5,893 bases of DNA from Anaerolineae bacterium (lineage in GTDB: Bacteria; Chloroflexota; Anaerolineae; Promineifilales; Promineifilaceae): positions 1-5,893 of the forward strand of contig JACSSI010000348.1 in the NCBI GenBank assembly GCA_014879345.1. Reading direction: 5' to 3'. Made by a program: the position numbers and the translations under genes. The notes beneath the pieces are model-generated. The model was given only the letters and a program-made list of their open reading frames with translations. It ran no database searches and was not told where the DNA came from. Shown one piece after another: positions 1 to 5,479 of this stretch; the first letter of the stretch is position 1, and every line of letters starts with the position of its first letter.

Positions 1-26
1 CCACACCCTTTGCATTCAATTACACA

Positions 27-839
27 TTATTCTTCGTCGTCTTCTTCGACTTCGACATCCGTAACCGCAACGACTTCACCTTCATCAGTGACAACATCAT
101 CGACAATGACAGCTTCATCCTCTGTAATGACACCTGCTTCCATGGCTGCACCATCTTCTGTGGCAACACCCACTTCATAAGCAACACCATCCGCTGTGGC
201 AACGGCGGCTCCGGCAATCATGGCATCATCGGTGATCACAGCACCGACCACTTCAACAGAATCTTCACCAACAGCCACCTCTTTAACAGCCAAGCCATCT
301 TCAGTCAGGATGAGGCCAAAGGCCATACTTTTACCTTCGCTCAACCGGGCAGAGATTTCTGTGGCTAAATTGCTAACGGCCGTTTGAATTTCTGCCGCAC
401 CCACCTGCTTTTGCACAGCTTTCAAAAAATCATGGCTGGTAATAGCCGCCAACGCCGATGTCCCTGGCTGCAAAGCCACCCCAATGGTCTCCAGGCTCTC
501 ATCCTTGAACCCGGCATCACCATGTGCGGCAGCAGCGCCAATCACAGCACCGGCGCCAGCACCGGCAGCAATACCAGCCGGACCACCCAAAATACCCAGA
601 ATGCCACCAACCAGAGCGCCCATACCCGCGCCTTTGCCAGTGCTCATATCACCCGTTTCATGATGATGTACCGCGCCATCCGCATCTTGCGTGATGACGG
701 CCGCGTCCTCAAAATAGAACAGTTTTTGCTTTTTTGCATCTTTCAATGCTTGTAACGCATCGTCGGCTGACGTTTCATCGGTAAAGGCCATCACCAAAAA
801 TCCGACAGCGGCTACACCTTCTGTTTGTTGATCACTCAT
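27..839 (-). CDS. DUF1269-family protein with glycine-rich hydrophobic segment and acidic 12-residue-repeat tail (270 aa)
   Basis: No biochemical role is known for this family, so none is assigned. Residues 10-60 form an alpha/beta start (GFLVMAF, then FEDAAVITQDADG). A glycine/alanine-rich hydrophobic stretch follows at about 68-105 (GALVGGILGILGG, GAGAGAVIGAAAA), resembling a glycine-zipper membrane or self-association segment. The family motif LQPGTSALAAI lies at 123-133. This order matches the shorter paralogue at 1656-2147 (DAAFVIRQKDG; IKPGYSALFMF). DUF1269 proteins are usually about 160-180 residues. This one continues with an acidic region (about 176-270) of seven 12-residue repeats and ends EVEEDDEE. 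There is no N-terminal signal peptide. The ATG start is well supported: AGGAG (847-851 on the complement) lies 7 nt upstream. A hairpin at 864-888 sits in the leader. The stop is TAA at 27-29, and no terminator is visible in the 26 bases beyond it. DUF1269 membership is judged by eye. Confidence 0.85.
   Translation of the reverse strand: MSDQQTEGVAAVGFLVMAFTDETSADDALQALKDAKKQKLFYFEDAAVITQDADGAVHHHETGDMSTGKGAGMGALVGGILGILGGPAGIAAGAGAGAVIGAAAAHGDAGFKDESLETIGVALQPGTSALAAITSHDFLKAVQKQVGAAEIQTAVSNLATEISARLSEGKSMAFGLILTEDGLAVKEVAVGEDSVEVVGAVITDDAMIAGAAVATADGVAYEVGVATEDGAAMEAGVITEDEAVIVDDVVTDEGEVVAVTDVEVEEDDEE
54..305 (-). repeat. Seven in-frame 36-bp units encoding 12-residue acidic repeats
   Basis: Residues 179-262 of the long DUF1269 protein fall into seven consecutive 12-residue units with no insertions or deletions. 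Units begin at residues 179, 191, 203, 215, 227, 239 and 251. The consensus is roughly T-E-D-G-x-A-x-x-x-G-V-[AI]. Clear units are TADGVAYEVGVA (215-226) and TEDGAAMEAGVI (227-238); the second unit (GEDSVEVVGAVI) and the last are more diverged. The pattern, a polar acidic turn (TEDG) followed by alternating small or hydrophobic residues, suits a beta-strand-and-turn repeat, but the fold is inferred. The DNA copies have diverged, so this is an old amplification rather than a recent slippage tract. Confidence 0.8.
375..384. repeat. AACGGCCGTT palindrome, copy 1
   Basis: This is a perfect 10-bp palindrome inside the long DUF1269 gene. On the coding strand it reads CAA ACG GCC GTT AGC, giving Q-Thr-Ala-Val-S at residues 152-156. 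Two identical copies lie in the regulator gene (3277-3286 and 4390-4399), in the same codon phase. Confidence 0.8.
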
Positions 840-863
840 GATTTATCTCCTGTTATGAATATA

Positions 864-888
864 GGCGGCTGATTTAAATTTAGCCGCC
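864..888. promoter_or_regulatory. Leader hairpin upstream of the long DUF1269 gene
   Basis: GGCGGCT (864-870) and AGCCGCC (882-888) form a perfect 7-bp GC-rich stem. The 11-nt AT-rich loop contains the palindrome ATTTAAAT (872-879). The stem ends 24 nt before the ATG and 12 nt before the AGGAG ribosome-binding site, so on the transcript it would sit in the 5' leader. An 8-bp direct repeat AAATTTAG occurs at 876-883 and 889-896, overlapping the candidate -10. It could be an operator, an mRNA-stability hairpin or a weak attenuator. No U-tract follows, so a terminator is unlikely. Confidence 0.45.
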
Positions 889-889
889 A

Positions 890-918
890 AATTTAGAAAA
901 AATATACGTAATGTGCAA
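890..918 (-). promoter_or_regulatory. Weak candidate promoter for the long DUF1269 gene
   Basis: Read on the minus strand, TTGCAC (913-918) and TAAATT (890-895) are separated by 17 bases. The match to sigma-70 consensus is poor for the -35 (3 of 6) and moderate for the -10 (4 of 6). The TTGCAC lies within the terminal inverted repeat of the MITE-like element at 910-1016, so the element may supply the -35 box. The assignment rests on spacing and position only. Confidence 0.3.
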
Positions 919-1016
919 CTTTTTGCTTAATCTAGTCGAGGAGTGTGGGACACCCACGTCCCACATGGGACACGAGGGCGTGTCCCGCTCCTCTGGTACA
1001 AAGAAAGTTGCACATT
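910..1016. mobile_element. MITE-like or REP-like palindromic element (107 bp) with 13-bp terminal inverted repeats
   Basis: AATGTGCAACTTT (910-922) is the exact reverse complement of AAAGTTGCACATT (1004-1016). Nested inside is a second arm pair, GAGGAG (938-943) and CTCCTC (988-993). Within that are two perfect 8-bp hairpins: TGTGGGAC/GTCCCACA (944-951/958-965, 6-nt loop) and GGGACACG/CGTGTCCC (967-974/979-986, 4-nt loop). The whole could fold as a cruciform with two terminal arms. There is no open reading frame of note and no clear target-site duplication. It lies 11 bases after the lipoprotein stop codon and ends within the presumed promoter of the next gene. A non-autonomous mobile element, a REP-type repeat or a structured terminator are all possible. 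One copy cannot distinguish them. Confidence 0.6.
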
Positions 1017-1027
1017 TGATAAAGCAT

Positions 1028-1522
1028 CTACGGTTCTGGCGACGGCCCGCCATTTTTGAACATCATTCGTTCAGCGCCACCAGCCGATTCTAATGCCAGA
1101 TTACCTCTGCCATCCGGCCCACCAGCCGCTACACTACCCAGCAGACCCAAATAAACCTGATCGAGAGAAGCTTCGCCGCAGAAAGCCATGGTTGTTGCAC
1201 CCAGGGTGATGCTAAAGCCGTTCTCCTGCGAATAAGTGCCGCTGAAATTATTACAATCGGCCTTTCCCGCCAACGTTCCATCTGGATACAGATTAAGGGT
1301 ATAAACCTCTGGATTGGGTACTTCTGTTGTGTCTCCCGTTGATTGGGTTGTCACACTTGTCCACTGCCATTCGATATTTTGAATAGAGTCAGACTCCGTA
1401 CTGCCAGCAGTATCTGCATCCTCACTACCGGCAGAACAAGCCGCCAACCCTACCAGGATCAGCAAGCCTAACAAAAGCAACAACGGTTGCCAACGTGGGG
1501 TAAAACGATGATTCTTTTTCAT
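1028..1522 (-). CDS. META-domain (HslJ-like) lipoprotein (164 aa)
   Basis: This is a small secreted lipoprotein, probably anchored at the outer face of the cytoplasmic membrane. The N-terminus is basic (MKKNHRFTPR), then comes a leucine-rich segment and a lipobox L-A-A-C with the lipidated cysteine at residue 29. A short Ser/Asp/Glu linker runs to about residue 48. The rest (about 50-156) fits a META domain: IEWQWTSV, YTLNLYPDGTLAGKADCNNFSGTY, GATTMAFCGE and a final strand ending MMFKNGG. Cys90 and Cys115, at positions common in this family, could form a disulfide. META domains occur in HslJ, linked to novobiocin resistance and heat shock in E. coli, and in many lipoproteins; their molecular role is unsettled. 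The start is supported by AAGGAG 9 nt upstream and a second AAGGA 3 nt upstream. The paralogous DUF1269 genes flank it. It lies 133 bp downstream of the short one with no recognisable promoter or terminator between, so the two may be co-transcribed. Confidence 0.9.
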   Translation of the reverse strand: MKKNHRFTPRWQPLLLLLGLLILVGLAACSAGSEDADTAGSTESDSIQNIEWQWTSVTTQSTGDTTEVPNPEVYTLNLYPDGTLAGKADCNNFSGTYSQENGFSITLGATTMAFCGEASLDQVYLGLLGSVAAGGPDGRGNLALESAGGAERMMFKNGGPSPEP

Positions 1523-1655
1523 ATTTCCTTTCTCCTTATCAACTGAAACATATTCACTCTATCAATTGCGCCACTCATCCATCATGGGCAACCAATGATT
1601 TATTTCATACCTGGCATAGGCACCCAACCGAGTCTTCCTTTGCTTAACAAGGTTT

Positions 1656-2147
1656 CTATACCTCTTCCACAATACCAAATGTTTTACGCAGTTTGACATC
1701 AGCTTCCCCGCTCAAATTAGTATACAAAAGCGTGACATCAGGCTGATCCAAAGCCACCAGGATTTCTTCTGTCAAATATGCCACAAACATAAACAAAGCG
1801 GAGTACCCAGGCTTGATGATTGCGCCCACTTCCTTGAGAAAATCTTCATCAATGCCACTATCCACCTCCTGGTTGTCAACCCTATTTGTGACGGTTTCCG
1901 TGCCCATGGGCATCCAGGATAACCAAAAGTGCTGCCCGATAAACAAACCCCAGAAAGCACCGCCCAGTGCACCAGCCCCAACTAAACTGTTCGCCTGCTT
2001 CACCTTAATTCCCCCATCTTTTTGGCGAATAACAAAGGCAGCATCCGAAACAGAAATCAACTGCTGTTTTTGCAGCAATCGGACGTGCTCAATCATTTTC
2101 TGAGCACCAGTCTCGTTTTTAAAGACTAAAGCCAATAATGTACGCAT
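1656..2147 (-). CDS. DUF1269-family protein, short paralogue (163 aa)
   Basis: This is a probable membrane-associated protein of unknown function. It aligns by eye with the long DUF1269 protein at 27-839: MRTLLALVFKNETGA matches GFLVMAFTDETSA, SDAAFVIRQKDGG matches EDAAVITQDADGA, and EVGAIIKPGYSALFMF matches TIGVALQPGTSALAAI. A hydrophobic glycine-containing segment (LVGAGALGGAFWGLFIG) falls where the paralogue has its glycine-rich stretch. It ends at about the usual DUF1269 length and lacks the acidic repeat tail. The ATG at 2147 is preferred because the conserved domain begins there. AAGGA lies 11 nt upstream and GGAGG 3 nt upstream, neither ideally spaced. An in-frame GTG at 2168 would add seven residues but has no Shine-Dalgarno sequence. 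The stop is at 1656. It is probably the first gene of a unit with the META lipoprotein downstream. Confidence 0.8.
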   Translation of the reverse strand: MRTLLALVFKNETGAQKMIEHVRLLQKQQLISVSDAAFVIRQKDGGIKVKQANSLVGAGALGGAFWGLFIGQHFWLSWMPMGTETVTNRVDNQEVDSGIDEDFLKEVGAIIKPGYSALFMFVAYLTEEILVALDQPDVTLLYTNLSGEADVKLRKTFGIVEEV

Positions 2148-2200
2148 CGTCCTCCACTTCCTTGTCACTTGCTGCGATACGACAACTGTGTAACGGTTCA

Positions 2201-2229
2201 GGTATCCTTAGCCAATTAATAAGTTGCAA
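2201..2229 (-). promoter_or_regulatory. Weak candidate promoter for the short DUF1269 gene
   Basis: On the minus strand TTGCAA (2224-2229) and GATACC (2201-2206) are 17 bases apart, matching sigma-70 consensus at 4 and 3 of 6 positions. The -35 lies within the palindrome AGTTGCAACT (2222-2231), so a protein bound there could block it. The spacing to the ATG at 2147 leaves a leader of about 45 nt. Base match is poor; another sigma factor is equally possible. Confidence 0.25.
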
Positions 2230-2450
2230 CTGTATGAGGATCAGATAGTCCCAACTTGTGCCAAAGGGAGTGTATAAAACATTATTTTTCACCTCATATT
2301 TGTTATAGTAAGCATACGCTACTTAGTCCGCAACCAATAGCACCTAAAGTGTGTATAAAAGTTGTATTATCTTAAAGAGATTGTTGGCGGGTGTTAGGAA
2401 TGTATAGCGCTAGATGGAAGACTTAGTGAGCGTTCGTTTTTGACTTACCG

Positions 2451-2483
2451 AGATTGGTCCAATTTTGAAGATTGGACCAATCT
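2451..2483 (-). terminator. 13-bp-stem hairpin downstream of the regulator gene (possible terminator)
   Basis: AGATTGGTCCAAT (2451-2463) and ATTGGACCAATCT (2471-2483) are exact reverse complements with a 7-nt loop. Each arm also holds its own 11-bp near-palindrome (ATTGG-N-CCAAT). It starts 31 nt past the regulator's TGA, a typical terminator position, but on the transcript it is followed by a mixed sequence rather than a run of U. It may therefore be a Rho-assisted 3' end, or simply a dispersed palindromic repeat. An imperfect outer repeat (2427-2435 with 2505-2513, 8 of 9 matching) frames it. Confidence 0.4.
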
Positions 2484-2514
2484 GAAAACCGCTAAATTAT
2501 TTGTGAACGCTTAC

Positions 2515-5211
2515 TCAATCAGTCGGATCAAGTACGCCTACAAGCAAACCCAATGTATAACCACTGGCGACCGCCTGGCGGCGGTTTTTAACCCCAAGTT
2601 TCTGGTAAATATTACTCGTATGCCGCTTCACAGTTTCCTTTGAAATAACAAGCGCATTGGCAATCTCCTTGTTGCTAAGGCGTTGTGCCAGCAAACCTAA
2701 AATTTCCAATTCACGTTCTGTGAGCGATTCGATCAGCGCTTGTGATTGAGCGACAGGTGGCAGCGGCCTGGCAGCAGCGGGGAATGCTTTTAATACCCGC
2801 TGTATATAGGCAGACGCAAAACCTTGAACATATAGTTGTTTGAGCAACACAGCCATCTGCGGCCCTAAGTCAGCAAACGCCCGGATAAATCCCCCCGGCT
2901 GAGCCAGCAGAATAGCCTGAACCAACGTTTCTTCGGCCAATCGCGTCTTTTTTTGACTTTTGTAGAGAAGCACCTGCAAAGCCATTACTTTGATTTGACA
3001 TGGGATGTTATGGGTGCTGATTACAATATCCTGCAAGCGCAGCAACTCGGCTTCCGCTTTCCGTAGGCTGTCTGGGGTTCCTTCTATCAACCAAATTTTG
3101 GCTGGTGTCAATTGCGGCTGGTAAAGATAAGGCATTAATTTGGACAAAGCGGTCACATCGGTTTGATTCACCCACAAGATTGCTTTCTCTAACTGACCCT
3201 GCCGCGCCGCCAAGTCTGCTTGAAAAGCCCTGGCAATGAATAACAACGAAGGATGATCGGTGTCCAGGCAAAAATTAACGGCCGTTTCTGACATCTCCCA
3301 CGCCTCATCAACCATATTTCGTGCCTGATAAATCAACGCCTGCCCAATGGCACTAAAAACAAAGGCTTGCAGTTGAAATCCATGTTTCAGATCCAATACC
3401 GTCCGAAAATATTGTTCAGCCAGCTCGAAATCGTTACGTTCATACAAAGCGCTGCCTGCCAGATAACACAACATACTTCTAGTAGTTGGCAAATTCAACG
3501 CTTCCACCAACTCAAGGCCAGTTTGTGCCGTATGGACAAGTTTAGGAAGATCGCCAGACAACCAGTCAACAAAAGCAATGGCGACTTGTTTACGCACTCC
3601 AATGGATACATCCTTCATCAGATGATCATCATCTTTCAGGACTATCAACCCGGCATCACCCCCCTTTTGTTGATGAGCGGCTGTACCTAAATGTATCCAA
3701 AGATAGCCATACAGAACTCCCCATTCAGGCTCGACAGTGGTGAGGGCTTGCTGAACATGGTAAATAACCTTTTCATAGTCGGCAGCCCAATTAAATTTTA
3801 TAGCAGAGAAAGTATGGAAAGAACAATTCAGGAAGCGGCGCTCTTCCAGTGTCAGGGAGTCTGCTTCTAAATACTTCTCTAAATGTTTTTGAAAAGTTTC
3901 AACTCGTGCATACCCCATCCTGGACAAAGAAAGCCAGGCCAGCAGTAAAAGCAGCCGTAGATCTTCATTGATAACCGCTGGGGGGAATTTGTTCAACAAC
4001 CTTTCAAGCAGAAGCCAACGCTCCTGGTTTACCAAAGTAACACCATCTGCTGAAAGGATAGAGGCCGCTGCTTGGGTATCACCACCTAAAAGCGCCTGAT
4101 CGATAGCATCCTCAATGAACCCATTGGCAGCCAGCCAGACACTTGCTCGCAAATGCAGTGTCGCCACCTCAGCAGGCGAAAACTGTTCTTCTAAACGACG
4201 ACGGAGAAGTTCTTGAAATAGTTTGTGGTAACGAAACCATTCCTTGTGGGTATCCAGCGATTCAATAAACAATCCTTCGCGTTCCAGTTTAGGCAGAATC
4301 ATCGGGTCTAGCGGCTCTGTTCCCATTAAAGCAGCGCACAGAGACGTACAGAAGCGGTCAAGGATGGAAGATTTAAGCAAAAAGTCATTAACGGCCGTTG
4401 GACACCGCGCCAGCACTTCATTAACCAGATAATCAACAACATATTGGTTATCTACTTGCAAAATAGCCGGTTGATAATCATCCAGTCCCCAACGACGGAG
4501 CGCAATAGTAGCCAGACGCAAACCAACCGCCCACCCCTCCGTCTTTTCAGTCAATATCCGAATCGTTTCCGCATCTGGCGTAATCGGCAGCGACTTATCA
4601 GTAAAGCAAGTCACCTCCGCGGCAGAAAAACGCAAATCATTAGCCCGCAGCTCCATCATCCTGCCCTGTGCCCGCAGTTTCGATAGCTGCGGTGGTAAAT
4701 CATACCGGCTAGTCAGCACCAGATGAAAATGAGGCAGCGAATAGTGCAAGAGGCCATCCAAAAGTATATGGATATCCCTGTTGGTTAACAGATGAAAATC
4801 ATCCAGCACCAGCACAAAATCCTGCTCTATTTTGTCTATTTCATGGATCAGATAATTGGAAATAATCGGCAATGATGGTAGCAAAGAAATCTGGGAATAT
4901 GTCTCCATCCCCTCACCAAAATCAGGAAAGATAGACTGTAATCCCGATATAAAATAACCCAGGAAAACACTTAGATCATTATCCCCGTCATCCAATGATA
5001 TCCAGACACTAGGACAATGAACCTGCTCAACCCAGGCACTCACCAACGTCGTTTTGCCATAGCCAGCCGGGGCAGTCACCAGTGCAATCTGCTGATGTTT
5101 GATTTTCTCCAATTGTGCGAATAAACGAGGCCGCAGAACATGGTCTTCTGGGAGAACAGGTGGATGCAGCTTTGCACGCAAAAAATAAAAAGAAGAAATC
5201 TTGTTTGACAT
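2515..5211 (-). CDS. MalT-like transcriptional regulator: STAND ATPase, helical repeats, LuxR-type HTH (898 aa)
   Basis: This is a large ATP-dependent transcription activator of the MalT/LAL class, of about usual length (MalT is near 900). The N-terminus (LRAKLHPPVLPEDHVLRPRL) is the standard lead-in. The NTPase follows: P-loop APAGYGKT at 47-54, with Lys53 and Thr54; SLDDGDND near 72-79; Walker B VLVLDDFHLL at 133-142, with Asp137 and Asp138; a sensor-type LTSR at 166-169; ELRANDLRFS near 187-196; and the winged-helix signature EGWAVGLRLA. The region from about 400 to 800 is alpha-helical and TPR-like, the usual effector-sensing and oligomerisation part. Residues 830-890 are the LuxR/GerE HTH (LTERELEILGLLAQ, LSNKEIA, SKETVKRH, IYQKLGVKNR). 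No motif looks broken. The ligand and targets cannot be read from sequence. A good promoter lies at 5316-5343 with a leader of about 95 nt. The Shine-Dalgarno match is weak, but no later start would keep the conserved N-terminus. Confidence 0.95.
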   Translation of the reverse strand: MSNKISSFYFLRAKLHPPVLPEDHVLRPRLFAQLEKIKHQQIALVTAPAGYGKTTLVSAWVEQVHCPSVWISLDDGDNDLSVFLGYFISGLQSIFPDFGEGMETYSQISLLPSLPIISNYLIHEIDKIEQDFVLVLDDFHLLTNRDIHILLDGLLHYSLPHFHLVLTSRYDLPPQLSKLRAQGRMMELRANDLRFSAAEVTCFTDKSLPITPDAETIRILTEKTEGWAVGLRLATIALRRWGLDDYQPAILQVDNQYVVDYLVNEVLARCPTAVNDFLLKSSILDRFCTSLCAALMGTEPLDPMILPKLEREGLFIESLDTHKEWFRYHKLFQELLRRRLEEQFSPAEVATLHLRASVWLAANGFIEDAIDQALLGGDTQAAASILSADGVTLVNQERWLLLERLLNKFPPAVINEDLRLLLLLAWLSLSRMGYARVETFQKHLEKYLEADSLTLEERRFLNCSFHTFSAIKFNWAADYEKVIYHVQQALTTVEPEWGVLYGYLWIHLGTAAHQQKGGDAGLIVLKDDDHLMKDVSIGVRKQVAIAFVDWLSGDLPKLVHTAQTGLELVEALNLPTTRSMLCYLAGSALYERNDFELAEQYFRTVLDLKHGFQLQAFVFSAIGQALIYQARNMVDEAWEMSETAVNFCLDTDHPSLLFIARAFQADLAARQGQLEKAILWVNQTDVTALSKLMPYLYQPQLTPAKIWLIEGTPDSLRKAEAELLRLQDIVISTHNIPCQIKVMALQVLLYKSQKKTRLAEETLVQAILLAQPGGFIRAFADLGPQMAVLLKQLYVQGFASAYIQRVLKAFPAAARPLPPVAQSQALIESLTERELEILGLLAQRLSNKEIANALVISKETVKRHTSNIYQKLGVKNRRQAVASGYTLGLLVGVLDPTD
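3277..3286. repeat. AACGGCCGTT palindrome, copy 2
   Basis: This perfect palindrome lies within the regulator's helical-repeat region. The coding strand reads GAA ACG GCC GTT AAT, giving E-Thr-Ala-Val-N with Thr643. It shares the 13-base string AACGGCCGTTAAT with copy 3. Confidence 0.8.
4390..4399. repeat. AACGGCCGTT palindrome, copy 3
   Basis: This perfect palindrome lies after the regulator's NTPase and winged-helix region. The coding strand reads CCA ACG GCC GTT AAT, giving P-Thr-Ala-Val-N with Thr272. The codon phase is the same as in copies 1 and 2. Confidence 0.8.
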
Positions 5212-5315
5212 CTCAGCTCTAACTGCTAACTCTTTTTGATAACACGACGCAACCCTAATACTGAAACTTTGTTCAAAGATGGCGCATGAAATTTTTCAGG
5301 AATATGAACCAAAAG

Positions 5316-5343
5316 ATTATACCTGTATTCTATTTGTTATCAA
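5316..5343 (-). promoter_or_regulatory. Sigma-70-type promoter of the MalT-like regulator
   Basis: On the minus strand TTGATA (5338-5343) is a 5-of-6 match to the -35 box. It is separated by 16 bases from a perfect TATAAT (5316-5321). This is the best promoter match in the window. Transcription would begin near 5309, giving a leader of about 95-100 nt before the ATG at 5211, so the regulator probably has its own transcript independent of the sulfatase. A short inverted repeat CTTTG-TT-CAAAG (5267-5278) lies in the leader; it is too short to call an operator. Confidence 0.65.
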
Positions 5344-5415
5344 TTTAAGGGAAGCAGTAAGAGAGAGTAGTGAGCAGCGAGGTATTCAGCCTGTCACCAT
5401 AAAATGGATTTTTTA

Positions 5416-5455
5416 TGCCAGACCTCCGAGATATTGAATCCTCGGAGGTCTGGCA
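5416..5455 (-). terminator. 15-bp-stem hairpin downstream of the sulfatase gene (possible terminator or dispersed palindrome)
   Basis: TGCCAGACCTCCGAG (5416-5430) and CTCGGAGGTCTGGCA (5441-5455) pair perfectly around a 10-nt loop, ATATTGAATC. It begins 24 bases after the sulfatase TAA and lies well upstream of the regulator promoter, so it separates the two units. On the transcript it is followed by an A-rich stretch (TAAAAAATCC), not a U-run, so it is not a canonical intrinsic terminator. It may be a member of a repeat family spread through the genome, with 3'-end protection or termination as a side role. Confidence 0.5.
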
Positions 5456-5479
5456 GTAACAATTTACTTTTTAACTGGT

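Larger units (their letters stand above)
2169..2514. other. 346-bp AT-rich spacer without a supportable gene
   Basis: No open reading frame here looks like a real protein and no tRNA or known riboswitch is recognisable. It contains a 10-bp palindrome AGTTGCAACT (2222-2231), a weak minus-strand promoter candidate (2201-2229), a direct repeat GTGTATAAAA at 2270-2279 and 2351-2360, and the inverted-repeat structure at 2427-2513 just after the regulator's stop codon. The two direct-repeat copies sit in similar context (AAAG before, TATT after), 81 bp apart. The middle part (about 2280-2420) shows no other structure. Confidence 0.6.

Noticed and set aside
54..305. RTX-type calcium-binding nonapeptide repeats
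   Set aside because: The period is 12, not 9, and the GGxGxDxxx pattern is absent despite the Asp/Gly-rich turns.
384..755. Plus-strand open frame of 123 codons
   Set aside because: It lies wholly antisense to the well-supported DUF1269 gene, has no domain-like composition and no ribosome-binding site of note. It is a frame shadow.
910..1016. CRISPR repeat or tRNA-like structure
   Set aside because: There is no spaced direct repeat, no cloverleaf with conserved T-loop or CCA end, and the symmetry is inverted at all levels.
911..1093. Plus-strand 60-codon frame starting in the repeat element
   Set aside because: Its codons come from the palindromic element and the antisense end of the lipoprotein gene. 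No Shine-Dalgarno sequence supports it, so it is not a transposase remnant.
1813..2103. Plus-strand open frame of 96 codons
   Set aside because: It is antisense to the short DUF1269 gene, which has a recognisable family sequence; a shadow.
2440..2643. Plus-strand 67-codon frame spanning the hairpin
   Set aside because: Its start region is the inverted repeat itself and the rest is antisense to the regulator's HTH; not a gene.
3367..3690. Plus-strand open frame of 107 codons within the regulator
   Set aside because: It is antisense to a complete, intact regulator gene and its translation resembles no known family.
5267..5278. CTTTG-TT-CAAAG as a regulator-binding operator
   Set aside because: Five-base arms are expected by chance in this AT-rich leader, and it lies downstream of the presumed transcription start.
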